The notes under the pieces: model-generated
The model's input: only the letters and a program-made list of their open reading frames with translations
What the model was told of the DNA's origin: nothing
Database searches by the model: none
In this document: positions 1-10,166 of the stretch, piece by piece
Numbering within the stretch: the stretch's first letter is position 1
Layout of the letters: each line of letters starts with the position of its first letter
NCBI GenBank assembly: GCA_038209965.1
Contig: JBBQXF010000006.1
Location: 1-64,000 of the forward strand
DNA: 64,000 bases
From: JALONO01 sp038209965
GTDB lineage: Bacteria; Bacteroidota; Bacteroidia; Cytophagales; Thermoflexibacteraceae
Direction: 5' to 3'
Translations under genes and position numbers: made by a program

Positions 1-382
1 AACCACCAGCTTGGATCACCCGATCAAATGCGCTTCTGTCCACAATCAAATCTTTGAGCACCGGGAATGGCTTGGCACGCCACGGTTCGACCACGATGGT
101 ATCGCCATCCTTGAAAGTTCGCATGTGCAACTGGCAAGTGGTGGTTTGGGTGGGGCCGTGGGGGTGGCCGTTGATGTACATACTGCAAGATCCACAAATC
201 CCTTCGCGGCAATCGTGATCAAACGCGATAGGATCCTCCCCTTTTTGCAATAGTTCTTCGTTCAACACGTCAAACATTTCCAAAAACGACATTTCAGTTG
301 AAACATCGTTCATTTTATACTCGACCATTTTGCCGGAGCTATGGGCATCTTTTTGCCGCCAAACTTTGAGTTGAATTTTCAT
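1..382 (-). CDS. sdhB: Succinate dehydrogenase/fumarate reductase iron-sulfur subunit, N-terminal part
   Basis: This is the iron-sulfur subunit of respiratory complex II, which passes electrons from the SdhA flavin to the quinone site. The first 127 residues are present and the gene runs off the left edge of the window. The ATG at 382 opens a clean frame (MKIQLKVWRQKDA...). It contains the plant-type 2Fe-2S motif with C58, C63, C66 and C83 (CREGICGSC followed by TTTCQLH). The two C-terminal cluster motifs would lie outside the window. It is the last gene of an sdhC-sdhA-sdhB operon and follows sdhA after 44 bases. Family assignment is firm. Whether the complex works as dehydrogenase or fumarate reductase cannot be read from this fragment. 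Confidence 0.96.
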   Translation of the reverse strand, partial: MKIQLKVWRQKDAHSSGKMVEYKMNDVSTEMSFLEMFDVLNEELLQKGEDPIAFDHDCREGICGSCSMYINGHPHGPTQTTTCQLHMRTFKDGDTIVVEPWRAKPFPVLKDLIVDRSAFDRVIQAGG

Positions 383-426
383 GGCTATTTTTTTGCTAGT
401 AAGGACGTTTAAACAAAATTCAACAC

Positions 427-2349
<1,923 letters not shown>

Positions 2350-2411
2350 TTGGTTTATCCAATAAGAGAAATGAGATGTTTGCCAAAATTGTTTGGAATT
2401 TCCCGGTATAA

Positions 2412-3086
2412 TCAGGTCAGATACATGACAATCGGGATGATGGCATAACCTGCCGGGATCAGGATGCTGAAAAATTGGCCAGTTGCTTTGATCAAGGGGG
2501 TGTATTTGGGGTGGCTGAGCCCCAAGGTCTGGAATGCACTGGCAAACCCATGCGACAAGTGGAACCCGAGCAGCGCCATGCTCACCACATAAAAAACAAC
2601 AATGGGGAGGATTTTGAATGCTTCCGTGGCCACCAAATGCAAGTTCTTGACCTCAATCCCGGCCTCATAGGCAATGGGGGGCACTTCGCCAAACTTCATC
2701 CGCCACCAAAAAGCGGAGAGGTGGACGGCCAAGAAAATGAAAAGGGCACTGCCCAAAATGCCCATGTTCCGCGAAGCCCAAGTGGAGGACTTGTTTACAA
2801 AAGCATATTGTACAGGCCGAGCTGCCCGGTTTTTGAGCGTGAGTAAAATGGACTGTAAAATGTGGAGCAGGATGAACACAAAATTGCCAATGGAAACCAC
2901 TTGGATCAGTGGGTTGTGGCCCATGAACTGGGCGTAAGTGTTGAACGCTTCCCCGCCATCATTTTTGAGCAACTGCAAATTCCCGATCAGGTGGATCACC
3001 AAAAAAAGGCAAAGGAACAAACCAGTGAGGGACATCAATACCTTGCGGCCCAAGGTACTTGTGAAACTTTGGATAAACCAGTTCAT
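2412..3086 (-). CDS. sdhC: Succinate dehydrogenase cytochrome b subunit (b558 family)
   Basis: This 224-residue membrane anchor of complex II carries haem b and the quinone site. About five hydrophobic segments can be seen, with histidines near membrane borders (LVIHLIGN, ILLHILQ, AVHLSAFWW, FHLSHG) that fit di-haem ligation as in the single-anchor b558 family. No separate sdhD is present, which also fits that family. It is the first gene of the sdhCAB operon and has a good Bacteroidota-type promoter just upstream. Family identity is clear. The assignment of individual haem ligands is inferred. Confidence 0.94.
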   Translation of the reverse strand: MNWFIQSFTSTLGRKVLMSLTGLFLCLFLVIHLIGNLQLLKNDGGEAFNTYAQFMGHNPLIQVVSIGNFVFILLHILQSILLTLKNRAARPVQYAFVNKSSTWASRNMGILGSALFIFLAVHLSAFWWRMKFGEVPPIAYEAGIEVKNLHLVATEAFKILPIVVFYVVSMALLGFHLSHGFASAFQTLGLSHPKYTPLIKATGQFFSILIPAGYAIIPIVMYLT

Positions 3087-3136
3087 TGGGTTGAATTAGT
3101 TTGATTGATAGAATTGACTGCTTGCTTATTTTTGGC

Positions 3137-3168
3137 CAAAGTTACAGGCCAAACTGACACCAAGCAAA
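3137..3168 (-). promoter_or_regulatory. Bacteroidota-type promoter of sdhCAB
   Basis: Read on the minus strand there is a -33 TTTG (3165-3168), a 20-base spacer and a -7 TAACTTTG (3137-3144), an exact match to TAnnTTTG. It ends about 50 bases before the sdhC start codon. Transcription should begin near 3130. This is one of the two best consensus promoters in the window. Confidence 0.7.
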
Positions 3169-3205
3169 TTTAAATGCTTTGCCGAACCATTATGTTCGGT
3201 CTGGT

Positions 3206-4168
3206 TCACGCATTTTTCTTGAAGAGGGAATCGACAAACTCTCGGCGGTTGAATACTTGCAAATCTTCGATTTTTTCACCCACCCCAATGTATTTGACCG
3301 GGATCCGGAACTGATCCGAAATGCCAATGACCACGCCTCCCTTGGCTGTGCCATCGAGCTTGGTGATGGCCAGCGCCGTCACCTCGGTGGCAGCGGTGAA
3401 TTCCTTGGCCTGAATGAATGCGTTTTGTCCAGTGCTGCCGTCCAGCACCAACAAAACTTCGTGGGGAGCATCGGCCAGCACTTTTTGCTGCACCCGCTTG
3501 ATTTTGCCCAGTTCGTTCATCAGGTTTACTTTGGTGTGCAGGCGGCCCGCCGTGTCAATGATTACAATATCGGCATTCTGGGCCACGCCCTGCTGCACGG
3601 CATCGTAAGCCACCGATGACGGGTCGGTGTTCATGCCGCGCTCGATCACGGGCACGCCCACCCGCTGGCCCCAGGCCTTGATCTGGTCCACGGCGGCAGC
3701 ACGGAAGGTGTCGCCCGCCCCAATGATAACGCTGTAGCCCCGGTTTTTAAACTGGGCGGCCAATTTGCCAATGGTGGTGGTTTTACCCACGCCATTCACC
3801 CCCACGACCATAATCACATAAGGCTTTTTGTCTTTTGGCACCGAAAAATCATCATGGTCTTGGCTGTGGTTCTCGCTCAGCAAGGCTGTTATTTCATCGC
3901 GGAGGATAGAATCTAGTTCGTTGGTGGTCACGTATTTGTCTTGGGCCACCCGGGCCTCGATCCGCTTGATGATCTTGACGGTGGTTTCCACCCCCACGTC
4001 GGAGGCGATCAAGATATTTTCCAGTTCGTCCAGTACTTCTTCATCCACTTTGGACTTACCAGCAACCGCCTTGGCTATTTTGTCAAAGAAACCTTGTTTG
4101 GTTCGCTCTAGGCCCTTGTCCAATGACTCTTTATTTTCTTTTTTGGCGAAAAAACCGAATAGGCCCAT
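3206..4168 (-). CDS. ftsY: Signal recognition particle receptor FtsY
   Basis: This 320-residue SRP receptor GTPase docks SRP-ribosome complexes at the inner membrane. After a short Lys/Glu-rich start comes the helical N domain (about 20-100), then the NG GTPase. Visible motifs are G1 GVNGVGKT (123-130), DTFRAAA (insertion-box motif), DTAGR and TKLDGTAKGG. The acidic A domain of E. coli FtsY is almost absent, as is usual in this phylum. It is divergent from the next plus-strand gene and separated from sdhC by about 120 bases that hold the sdh promoter. Confidence 0.96.
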   Translation of the reverse strand: MGLFGFFAKKENKESLDKGLERTKQGFFDKIAKAVAGKSKVDEEVLDELENILIASDVGVETTVKIIKRIEARVAQDKYVTTNELDSILRDEITALLSENHSQDHDDFSVPKDKKPYVIMVVGVNGVGKTTTIGKLAAQFKNRGYSVIIGAGDTFRAAAVDQIKAWGQRVGVPVIERGMNTDPSSVAYDAVQQGVAQNADIVIIDTAGRLHTKVNLMNELGKIKRVQQKVLADAPHEVLLVLDGSTGQNAFIQAKEFTAATEVTALAITKLDGTAKGGVVIGISDQFRIPVKYIGVGEKIEDLQVFNRREFVDSLFKKNA

Positions 4169-4353
4169 AAAGATTACGCGAAAATAGTTAGTAAAAACCA
4201 GCCATTACCACTCAAAATAGTAATGTTGATTGGCTGCAATTTGCACGTTTTTTTTGAGTTTACGCCAAATAACGGCCAGATTTGCCCCCGCTCGGGGACA
4301 AAAACTGAACTGCGCGTGTTGTTGTGTCAGCTACCCACTAAACCACCCAAGAA

Positions 4354-5004
4354 ATGAAACCCAAAACAGCCCTCGTAATTGGCGCCACCGGATTGGTGGG
4401 AAGCACCCTGATCCCCCTTTTATTGGCTAGCCCCGCCTACAATAAAGTCATTCTGCTCGTCCGCAAGCCGCTGGCGCTGGCCCATCCCAAGCTTTCGCAG
4501 ACCGTTCTTGACTTCGATCACCCCGATCCGGCACTGCTCCGGGGCGATGATCTGTTTTGCGCTATTGGAACCACACTGAAGAAAGCTGGCTCCAAGGAGA
4601 ATCAGTATAAGATAGATTGTACCTACCCTTATGAGCTGGGCAAACTTGCCCGCGCCAATGGCTGCCAGCAATTCGTTTTGGTCTCTTCGCTGGGGGCCGA
4701 TGCCCAATCGAGCAATTTCTATTTGCGCACCAAGGGCGAACTGGAGGCCAAGATTACTGGATTGGGATTCCACAACTTGGTCATTGTGCGACCCTCGCTC
4801 ATCTTGGGCGATCGGGGCGAGTTGCGGGTGGGCGAGCGGATTGGAACGGTGGCGGCGACCTTCCTCGGCCCGTTCATGGTGGGCAGCCTGCGAAAGTACC
4901 GAGGCATTACTGCCGAAAAAATAGCCAAAGCTATGCTGACCTTGGCCAACGGTGGCTTTCGGGGCAAAACGATCGTGGAGTCCGATAAATTGCAAGCCTA
5001 TTGA
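4354..5004 (+). CDS. NAD(P)H-binding short-chain dehydrogenase-like protein (HTATIP2/YbjT type)
   Basis: This is a 216-residue atypical short-chain dehydrogenase. The N-terminal GATGLVGSTL (about 8-17) is the NAD(P)-binding glycine motif. The segment FVLVSSLGAD and the following YLRTKGELE supply the Ser, Tyr and Lys of the SDR active site, and VRPSLILGDR is the usual strand after it. Length and motifs match the small oxidoreductases related to human HTATIP2/TIP30. Substrate and pathway are unknown. It starts at an ATG after a 180-base spacer with no clear promoter, and it is followed after 45 bases by a VOC-fold gene. Confidence 0.85.
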   Translation: MKPKTALVIGATGLVGSTLIPLLLASPAYNKVILLVRKPLALAHPKLSQTVLDFDHPDPALLRGDDLFCAIGTTLKKAGSKENQYKIDCTYPYELGKLARANGCQQFVLVSSLGADAQSSNFYLRTKGELEAKITGLGFHNLVIVRPSLILGDRGELRVGERIGTVAATFLGPFMVGSLRKYRGITAEKIAKAMLTLANGGFRGKTIVESDKLQAY

Positions 5005-5015
5005 TTTCTTTTGCC

Positions 5016-5023
5016 TAGCTTTG
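5016..5023 (+). promoter_or_regulatory. Possible -7 element before the VOC gene
   Basis: TAGCTTTG fits the Bacteroidota -7 consensus TAnnTTTG and ends 26 bases before the ATG at 5050. The only TTG upstream (4990-4992) is 23 bases away, longer than the usual 19-21, so the -33 element is weak. The VOC gene may still be read through from the gene before it. Confidence 0.35.
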
Positions 5024-5049
5024 ATTGCTAAACCTCAAAAGCCACTGCC

Positions 5050-5442
5050 ATGATCAAATTTGCTTACACCATCCTTTACGTAAAAGACGTAGCAGCAGCA
5101 ATCGGCTTTTACGAAAACGCATTTGGTTTTGCCAAAAAATTCATCACCCCAGAAAATGACTATGGTGAAATTGTGTCGGGCGATACTACCCTTGCTTTTG
5201 CAACTACCACGCTGGCCAACTCAAATCTGAACGCGGGGTTTATTCAAAGTGGTTTGCAAAACCAGCCATTTGGGTTCGAGATGGGTTTTACTACCGACGA
5301 TGTTGAGGCAACCATAAAATCGGCCGTTGCCGCCGGTGCAGTTATCGTGGAAAATCCCAAGACCAAACCTTGGGGACAAGTGGTTTCATACCTCAGGGAC
5401 TTAGATGGCTTTCTAATTGAGATTTGCACTCCGATGGGCTAA
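5050..5442 (+). CDS. VOC-superfamily (glyoxalase/bleomycin-resistance-like) protein
   Basis: This 130-residue protein has a single vicinal-oxygen-chelate module. It shows the typical start (YTILYVKDVAAAIGFYENAFGF), the middle strand GFEMGFTTDDVEATIKSAVAAGA, and the final YLRDLDGFLIEICTP with the Glu expected at a metal site. Such proteins range from dioxygenases to antibiotic-binding proteins, and the sequence alone does not give a substrate. It is a stand-alone gene following the SDR-like gene. Confidence 0.88.
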   Translation: MIKFAYTILYVKDVAAAIGFYENAFGFAKKFITPENDYGEIVSGDTTLAFATTTLANSNLNAGFIQSGLQNQPFGFEMGFTTDDVEATIKSAVAAGAVIVENPKTKPWGQVVSYLRDLDGFLIEICTPMG

Positions 5443-5522
5443 CCGGGCAACCCAATCCAAGCCCATGATGATGACTACCAAAGAGGATTAGTTGAAGCGT
5501 AAGCGTCAAAAAAACAATCACC

Positions 5523-5984
5523 ATGCACTACCGACTACTTCTTTTGGGCGTTTGGGCGATGTTGGGACTGGGCTCCTGCCAACCGGCCACTTTTAATGGA
5601 TCCCAGCCCCTGCCCAACGGGGTATGGGCCCAGCCCGTGCGTTTCACAGCCAACATAGCCGATCCGGCTGCTGTGTATGATCTGCGGGTGAGCATCCGAT
5701 TTGCCGCCCAGATCCGGGAATCGGCCATTAGTGCCACGCTCAAGCTCACGAGCCCCAGCGGCGAAGTGACCGAACATCCAGTCCAGATCGTGCTCCGCGA
5801 CCCCCAATCTGGCAAGTTTATGGGCGAAGTATTGGGCGATATCGGCGATGTGGAAGTACTGGCCCTGTCTCGCTTTAAGTTTGCCGAAGCGGGGAACTAT
5901 GCCCTCGAACTGGCCCATACTATGCCCAGCCCGCAAATTGGCCCGGTAATGGAACTAGGCATTAAAATTGTTAGAGCTGATTAA
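5523..5984 (+). CDS. gldH: GldH-like gliding-motility lipoprotein
   Basis: This 153-residue predicted lipoprotein has a signal sequence ending in GLGSC (lipid on C19). It follows the GldH plan: a short charged start, a Trp in NGVWAQPVRF, the paired strands YDLRVSIRF and ATLKLTSPSGE, a G-rich turn with GEVLGDIGD, and the closing block GNYALELAHTMPSP...GIKIV that corresponds to the family's Y-x-L-E...MR...VGL end. GldH is required for gliding and linked to type IX secretion in Flavobacterium. No other gld gene lies nearby. A metallo-beta-lactamase-like gene starts 10 bases after the stop, so the two are probably co-transcribed. Confidence 0.7.
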   Translation: MHYRLLLLGVWAMLGLGSCQPATFNGSQPLPNGVWAQPVRFTANIADPAAVYDLRVSIRFAAQIRESAISATLKLTSPSGEVTEHPVQIVLRDPQSGKFMGEVLGDIGDVEVLALSRFKFAEAGNYALELAHTMPSPQIGPVMELGIKIVRAD

Positions 5985-5994
5985 ACCCCTTCCA

Positions 5995-6747
5995 ATGACT
6001 GTTAATAAAATAGGCTATTTACTCATGTTTTTGCTCCTACTGGGCCAACAGGCCCACGCCCAGCCAGCCGAGAGCCGACAAATCAGGAGTGGAGTTGCGC
6101 TTTTGCCGCTCACTGCGGGGGTCGCGATCCACACTTCGTTCAAAAACTTCCAAAATGCCGCCATTCCAGCCAACGGGCTGGTGATCAATACCCAAGACGG
6201 CTTAGTGCTAGTGGATGCCACTTGGGACAATTACCTAGCCAAAAATCTGCTCAAAGAAACTGATCAAGCATTTGGCGGCAAAGTCCGATATGTGCTGGTG
6301 ACCAGCGCCCACGAAGACCGGATCGGCGGGTTGGCTTTTTGGCAACGACAGGGGGCCAAAGTGATCTGCCACCGCATTACGGCCCTAGAACTAGTGGCTC
6401 GGGGCTTTGCGGCCCCGGAGATCGTGCTGGCTGGCGACTCGGTGCTCACGCTGGGCCAAGTCCGCCTCGAGGTTTGCTTCCCCGGAGCGGGGCACACCCC
6501 CGACAATTTGGCCGTTTGGTTGCCCGAAGCCCAGATCCTGTTTGGCGGGGGCTTGGTGCGCTCAGCCACCACTCGGGGACCGGGCGATACCGCCGACGCC
6601 GACCTGATCGGTTGGAAAGCTGCCCTCGAGATCCTCCACCAACGGTACTTGCAAGCGCGGATCGTAGTGCCGGGCATCGGCCCGTTTGGCGGGGCCGATT
6701 TGCTCAAACACAGCCACAACATCGTGGTGCGGGCCATCAACAAATAG
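5995..6747 (+). CDS. B1 metallo-beta-lactamase-fold protein with degraded zinc sites
   Basis: This 250-residue exported protein has a signal peptide ending near QQAHAQ. I chose the ATG at 5995 because it directly precedes the signal peptide; an in-frame ATG at 5968 would overlap gldH. The body aligns throughout with subclass B1 enzymes such as BcII: DGLVLVDATWD, VTSAHEDRIGG, PGAGHTPDN, LFGGGLVRS and VVPGIGPFGG. Three of the six zinc ligands are replaced: H116 (BBL numbering) is S104 here, C221 is G186 and H263 is I228. H118, D120 and H196 are kept as H106, D108 and H167. A normal di-zinc lactamase is therefore unlikely. It may bind one metal or act as a non-catalytic binding protein. Confidence 0.85.
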   Translation: MTVNKIGYLLMFLLLLGQQAHAQPAESRQIRSGVALLPLTAGVAIHTSFKNFQNAAIPANGLVINTQDGLVLVDATWDNYLAKNLLKETDQAFGGKVRYVLVTSAHEDRIGGLAFWQRQGAKVICHRITALELVARGFAAPEIVLAGDSVLTLGQVRLEVCFPGAGHTPDNLAVWLPEAQILFGGGLVRSATTRGPGDTADADLIGWKAALEILHQRYLQARIVVPGIGPFGGADLLKHSHNIVVRAINK

Positions 6748-6989
6748 CCTGTGGCGTTTTCAATCCCGGTGATGATCGCACCGCCGTTTTTCATTTTCCC
6801 AATCAAGAAAAATAGCCGTTTTTGCCATTGTAGGTTGGTTCAATATGACACCTTCAACGCGTAATCCCCCAAAAAACCGCTCATTGCCTGTTGTACCATT
6901 TCTTGCGCGGTTTTATTTGACCATTCTGCAAACGGCCTTGGGCTCAACTTTTTGCCACCCCCTAGCCTAAACTAAAGCAGCTATTGCCC

Positions 6990-7045
6990 GGGGGCCAGCC
7001 TTGACACTCTACGGCCCGGCCCCGCGCTGACATACACACTGTGCC
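6990..7045 (+). repeat. Interspersed GC-rich repeat, family B, copy 1
   Basis: About 56 bases with the core GGCCAGCCTTGACACT-N-ACGGCCCGGCCCCGCGCTGACATA. The same core recurs at 16161-16222, 26077-26139 and, inverted, at 34371-34431, always in spacers. Confidence 0.7.
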
Positions 7046-7202
7046 ACCTCCCAAAGTCTAGGTTGAAAACCATTCAAAGTACAAAGCCAGTTGGCCCCCT
7101 TTAAAGTCCTATCATTGAGAAGCAACCTATTTTCCAACCGGGAAGCCCGCCGTAGTGTGTATTTTATCCGCTGACCCAGTTCTCGACTTCGAGAAACTTC
7201 CT

Positions 7203-7210
7203 TATTTTTG
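7203..7210 (+). promoter_or_regulatory. Possible -7 promoter element of the PagL-like gene
   Basis: TATTTTTG matches TAnnTTTG, 22 bases before the ATG at 7233. No convincing TTTG is seen at the -33 distance. Confidence 0.35.
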
Positions 7211-7232
7211 AGTAATCAAATACCTGATACGC

Positions 7233-8336
7233 ATGAAACCAATGGCCTGGTTGTTATCCCACCTCCTTTTCGGGTGTCTTTCGGCTTTGGCCCAGACCCA
7301 GCCCGAAAGCCCACCTTCAGCAGTCATTGGCCTAAGGCTGCACCGGGGCTTCATCATCCCCCATTCCGATTCAATTGCTGACATTTCTTTTTCCAAACCT
7401 TATCGACTGGAGCTGGATGCCAGTCTACACCTGACCAAACAAAGCGTCTGGCAATATTGCAATTGTTTCCCCCGCGTGGGCCTGAGCTTTTTCTACACCA
7501 ATTTCGATAACCGGATCATTTTGGGCGATGCCTTTTCGGTGATGCCCTACATTGAACCCCACTTCCGGGCCGATAAAAAACTCAACTTTTCTTTTCGCTT
7601 TGGGTTGGGGGCCAGCTACCTCAGCAACGTATATGACGCAGCGACCAACCCTCGCAACTTATTTTACAGTTCGCCCGTCAGCTTTTTGCTCATGGCCAAT
7701 CTATCGGTCAATTATAGGATCACACCCCAGATTTGGGCCCGACTGGCCGGCAATTACAACCACATTTCCAATGGCGGGCTGCAAAATCCCAACAAAGGCA
7801 TCAACTTCCCCACCGTGAGCTGGGGGATCGATTATGTTTGGCCAGCCCATAGTTTCCAGCCTTACCACAAAGTGAGCAACTGGCGCCAACTGCACCCACA
7901 ACGGCGAAGCTGGCAAATCGCAGGGTTTGGCGTGGCCAAGAAAGCATTTCGCGAAGAAAGTCAACGGTTTGCCGTTGTGGGTGTGGCCATTTCGGTGAGC
8001 CAAGTGGTCGGCAAGCTCCATGCCCTTACACTAGGCGCTGAGTACATTGCCGATTTTGCCCAAAAAGCAACGATCCGAAGGCTGGGGAAAGTAGGCGATT
8101 TTCAAGATGTTGGTATATTTGTAGGCCATGAGTTCCTGATCGGAAAGTTTAGTTTATCGCAGGCACTGGGCGTTTACTTGGTATCGCACTCCAACAACCT
8201 CGATCCGGTTTATCAACGCTATGGACTTACTTACCAATGGACCGAACGGATCGCGGTGGGAATAAACATGAAAGTCCACCGCAATGTGGCCGATTTTTTG
8301 GATCTGCGGATGATCTACTCTGTCCGAAAAAAATAA
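7233..8336 (+). CDS. PagL-like lipid A 3-O-deacylase (acyloxyacyl hydrolase family)
   Basis: This 367-residue outer-membrane barrel protein has a signal peptide ending near LSALAQ. The segment NHISNGGLQNPNKGINFP holds the PagL motif, with H177 and S179 as the catalytic His and Ser and the usual N-P-N-x-G-I-N continuation. PagL removes the 3-O acyl chain from lipid A in the outer membrane. Alternating hydrophobic strands and a terminal aromatic/basic strand (MIYSVRKK) fit a beta-barrel. At 367 residues it is longer than the roughly 180-residue Pseudomonas PagL but similar to Bacteroidota members with extra strands. The substrate position is inferred from the family. Confidence 0.82.
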   Translation: MKPMAWLLSHLLFGCLSALAQTQPESPPSAVIGLRLHRGFIIPHSDSIADISFSKPYRLELDASLHLTKQSVWQYCNCFPRVGLSFFYTNFDNRIILGDAFSVMPYIEPHFRADKKLNFSFRFGLGASYLSNVYDAATNPRNLFYSSPVSFLLMANLSVNYRITPQIWARLAGNYNHISNGGLQNPNKGINFPTVSWGIDYVWPAHSFQPYHKVSNWRQLHPQRRSWQIAGFGVAKKAFREESQRFAVVGVAISVSQVVGKLHALTLGAEYIADFAQKATIRRLGKVGDFQDVGIFVGHEFLIGKFSLSQALGVYLVSHSNNLDPVYQRYGLTYQWTERIAVGINMKVHRNVADFLDLRMIYSVRKK

Positions 8337-8410
8337 TGCACAACTGCGCTTGAATGGGTGTGCGCTTATTCCATTCCGAAACGACTGATAAAACAATCGA
8401 ACTGCAACAC

Positions 8411-9514
8411 ATGAAACGTCGACAATTTTTGGGACAAACCCTGCTGGCTGGAGCCGGTACTTTGGCCGCTACTACCACTGCTCCCGTCTTAGCCGCTCCA
8501 TTTTCCCCGCTGCCCCTCACCAAAGCCCTGCCGCCAGAGCCGGATGCCGCCCAAAAACATTGGATGAACCTTCGCTTTGGCATGTTTATCCACTTTGGGA
8601 TCAATACTTTTTACGATGAGGAGTGGAGCCAAGGCCAACATGCTCCCCAAGGGTTTAACCCCACCCACTTGGACACCGACCAGTGGTGCGCTACGGCCAA
8701 AAAAGCCGGGATGAAATATGTGGTCTTGGTGACCAAACACCACGATGGATTTTGCAATTGGCCCACGGCCTACACCGATTATTCGGTAAAATCATCCCCC
8801 TATCAGGGCGATGTGGTGGCCGAAGTGGTCAAATCAGCCCGCAAGCACGGCCTAGAGGTGGGTTTGTACTATTCGCTGTGGGATTGCCACGAAAAAACCC
8901 ACAACGCCGATGAGCCCGCCTATGTGGAGTTTATGATCAACCAAATTACCGAGTTGCTCACCAACTACGGGCCCATTGTGGAGTTTTGGCTGGACGGGAT
9001 GTGGAAAAAGCAATCCACTGGCTGGACCGATGCCCTCGGCAAACGTGCCCCAGTTGAGACATTCATGCAGGCCTGGCGCAATGAGGGTGCTTACCGCTGG
9101 CAGATCGACCGGATATACCAACTGGTCAAAAAACTGCAACCCAACTGCCTGGTAATGAACAATGCCACAACCGAATATCCGGGCGTACCCCTGCACCCGG
9201 TCGATGGCCGGTCGGGCGAGAAAGCGACCAAGGTGGTAGTCGACCAAAAACATTGGACTTTTGCGGCCAAAGAACGCTACTTGCCCCTGCAAATTGAGAC
9301 CACCATGTCGCGAAAAGGCCACAAGGGCAAATTCAATTCCGGATCTTGGTTCTGGCACGAAGGCGATACCACCGCGCCGACCGTGGCCCAGATCCGGGAG
9401 TGGCTGGACATAGCGGCCAAAATGGAAGCCAACTTATTGCTCAACGTCGGCCCGATGACCAATGGCCAGCTCCGGCCCGAGGATGCGGCAGTGTTGGGCA
9501 AGTTGGGCAGTTGA
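8411..9514 (+). CDS. Alpha-L-fucosidase, GH29
   Basis: This 367-residue glycoside hydrolase begins with a Tat signal (MKRRQFLGQTLLAGAG); the ATG at 8411 is chosen because it starts this signal, although the frame is open from 8354. The GH29 core is clear: RFGMFIHFGINTFYDEEW, VLVTKHHDGFCNWPT, a YYSLWD block, and EFWLDGMW with D195 as the expected nucleophile. The C-terminal beta-sandwich seen in longer fucosidases is missing. The acid/base residue cannot be assigned by eye. It probably works in the periplasm on fucosylated glycans. A FucP-type transporter lies elsewhere in the window (61949-63364) but not in the same operon. Confidence 0.88.
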   Translation: MKRRQFLGQTLLAGAGTLAATTTAPVLAAPFSPLPLTKALPPEPDAAQKHWMNLRFGMFIHFGINTFYDEEWSQGQHAPQGFNPTHLDTDQWCATAKKAGMKYVVLVTKHHDGFCNWPTAYTDYSVKSSPYQGDVVAEVVKSARKHGLEVGLYYSLWDCHEKTHNADEPAYVEFMINQITELLTNYGPIVEFWLDGMWKKQSTGWTDALGKRAPVETFMQAWRNEGAYRWQIDRIYQLVKKLQPNCLVMNNATTEYPGVPLHPVDGRSGEKATKVVVDQKHWTFAAKERYLPLQIETTMSRKGHKGKFNSGSWFWHEGDTTAPTVAQIREWLDIAAKMEANLLLNVGPMTNGQLRPEDAAVLGKLGS

Positions 9515-9541
9515 CACTTATCACCGCACCCACTTGGCCCC

Positions 9542-10033
9542 ATGCCCGACTATCCGCTGCCCGACGAGACCATCCAAGTGCCGCGCTTCGAGGAGGCAGC
9601 GGGGTTTTTCACCACCCCCGCCCGATCCAAGCAGATGGGCCGCATCCGCTCGGCCAATACCAAGCCCGAGCGCCGGCTTCGCCAGGCCCTGTGGCAAATG
9701 GGCCTCCGCTATCGCCTATGCTACACCAAAATTCCCGGCAAACCGGATTTGGTTTTTGTGGGCAAAAAATTGGCGGTTTTTGTCGATGGCGAGTTCTGGC
9801 ACGGCTATGACTGGGCGAACAAACGGGCCAAGATCAAAACCAACCAAGCTTTCTGGTGGCCCAAGATTGAGCGCAATTTGCAGCGCGACCGCGAAGTGAA
9901 TGCCCAGTTGGCTGCCTTGGGCTGGACGGTGCTGCGGTTTTGGGAGCAGCAGGTGCAACACGAACTGGGCACCTGTGTTAGCCAGGTCCTAGCCCATTTG
10001 ACCCAGCAATCAGCCGATTATATGGCCGAGTGA
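9542..10033 (+). CDS. Vsr-like very-short-patch-repair endonuclease without zinc cysteines
   Basis: This 163-residue protein of the Vsr endonuclease fold nicks DNA 5' of T:G mismatches in the founding family. The key pattern is present: RSKQMGRIRSANTKPE, the metal Asp in GKPDLVF (D69), DGEFWHG with H87, FWWPKIERNLQRD and GWTVLRFWE. E. coli Vsr has a structural zinc in HGCFWHHHHC; here both cysteine positions are E and W, so the zinc site is absent. No dcm-type cytosine methyltransferase is nearby, although classical vsr sits beside one. It starts 27 bases after the fucosidase stop. It may be a general mismatch nicking enzyme or a mobile defence-linked copy. Confidence 0.8.
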   Translation: MPDYPLPDETIQVPRFEEAAGFFTTPARSKQMGRIRSANTKPERRLRQALWQMGLRYRLCYTKIPGKPDLVFVGKKLAVFVDGEFWHGYDWANKRAKIKTNQAFWWPKIERNLQRDREVNAQLAALGWTVLRFWEQQVQHELGTCVSQVLAHLTQQSADYMAE

Positions 10034-10166
10034 TTGGCCAATAAACACCAGTAAGAGGGTGAACCGCACTATGTTGAGTGCCAAATTCTAACCTTCGCTC
10101 GGTCGCAGAGCCTAATGTGAGTGGTCTGGGCGACCCCATCACAGGCCCTTCCGATGATTAAACATA

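Larger units (their letters stand above)
6748..7232. other. Intergenic spacer with one interspersed repeat
   Basis: This 485-base spacer contains no supported gene. It holds a copy of the GC-rich interspersed repeat at 6990-7045 (listed separately). A possible -7 element lies at its right end. Confidence 0.6.
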
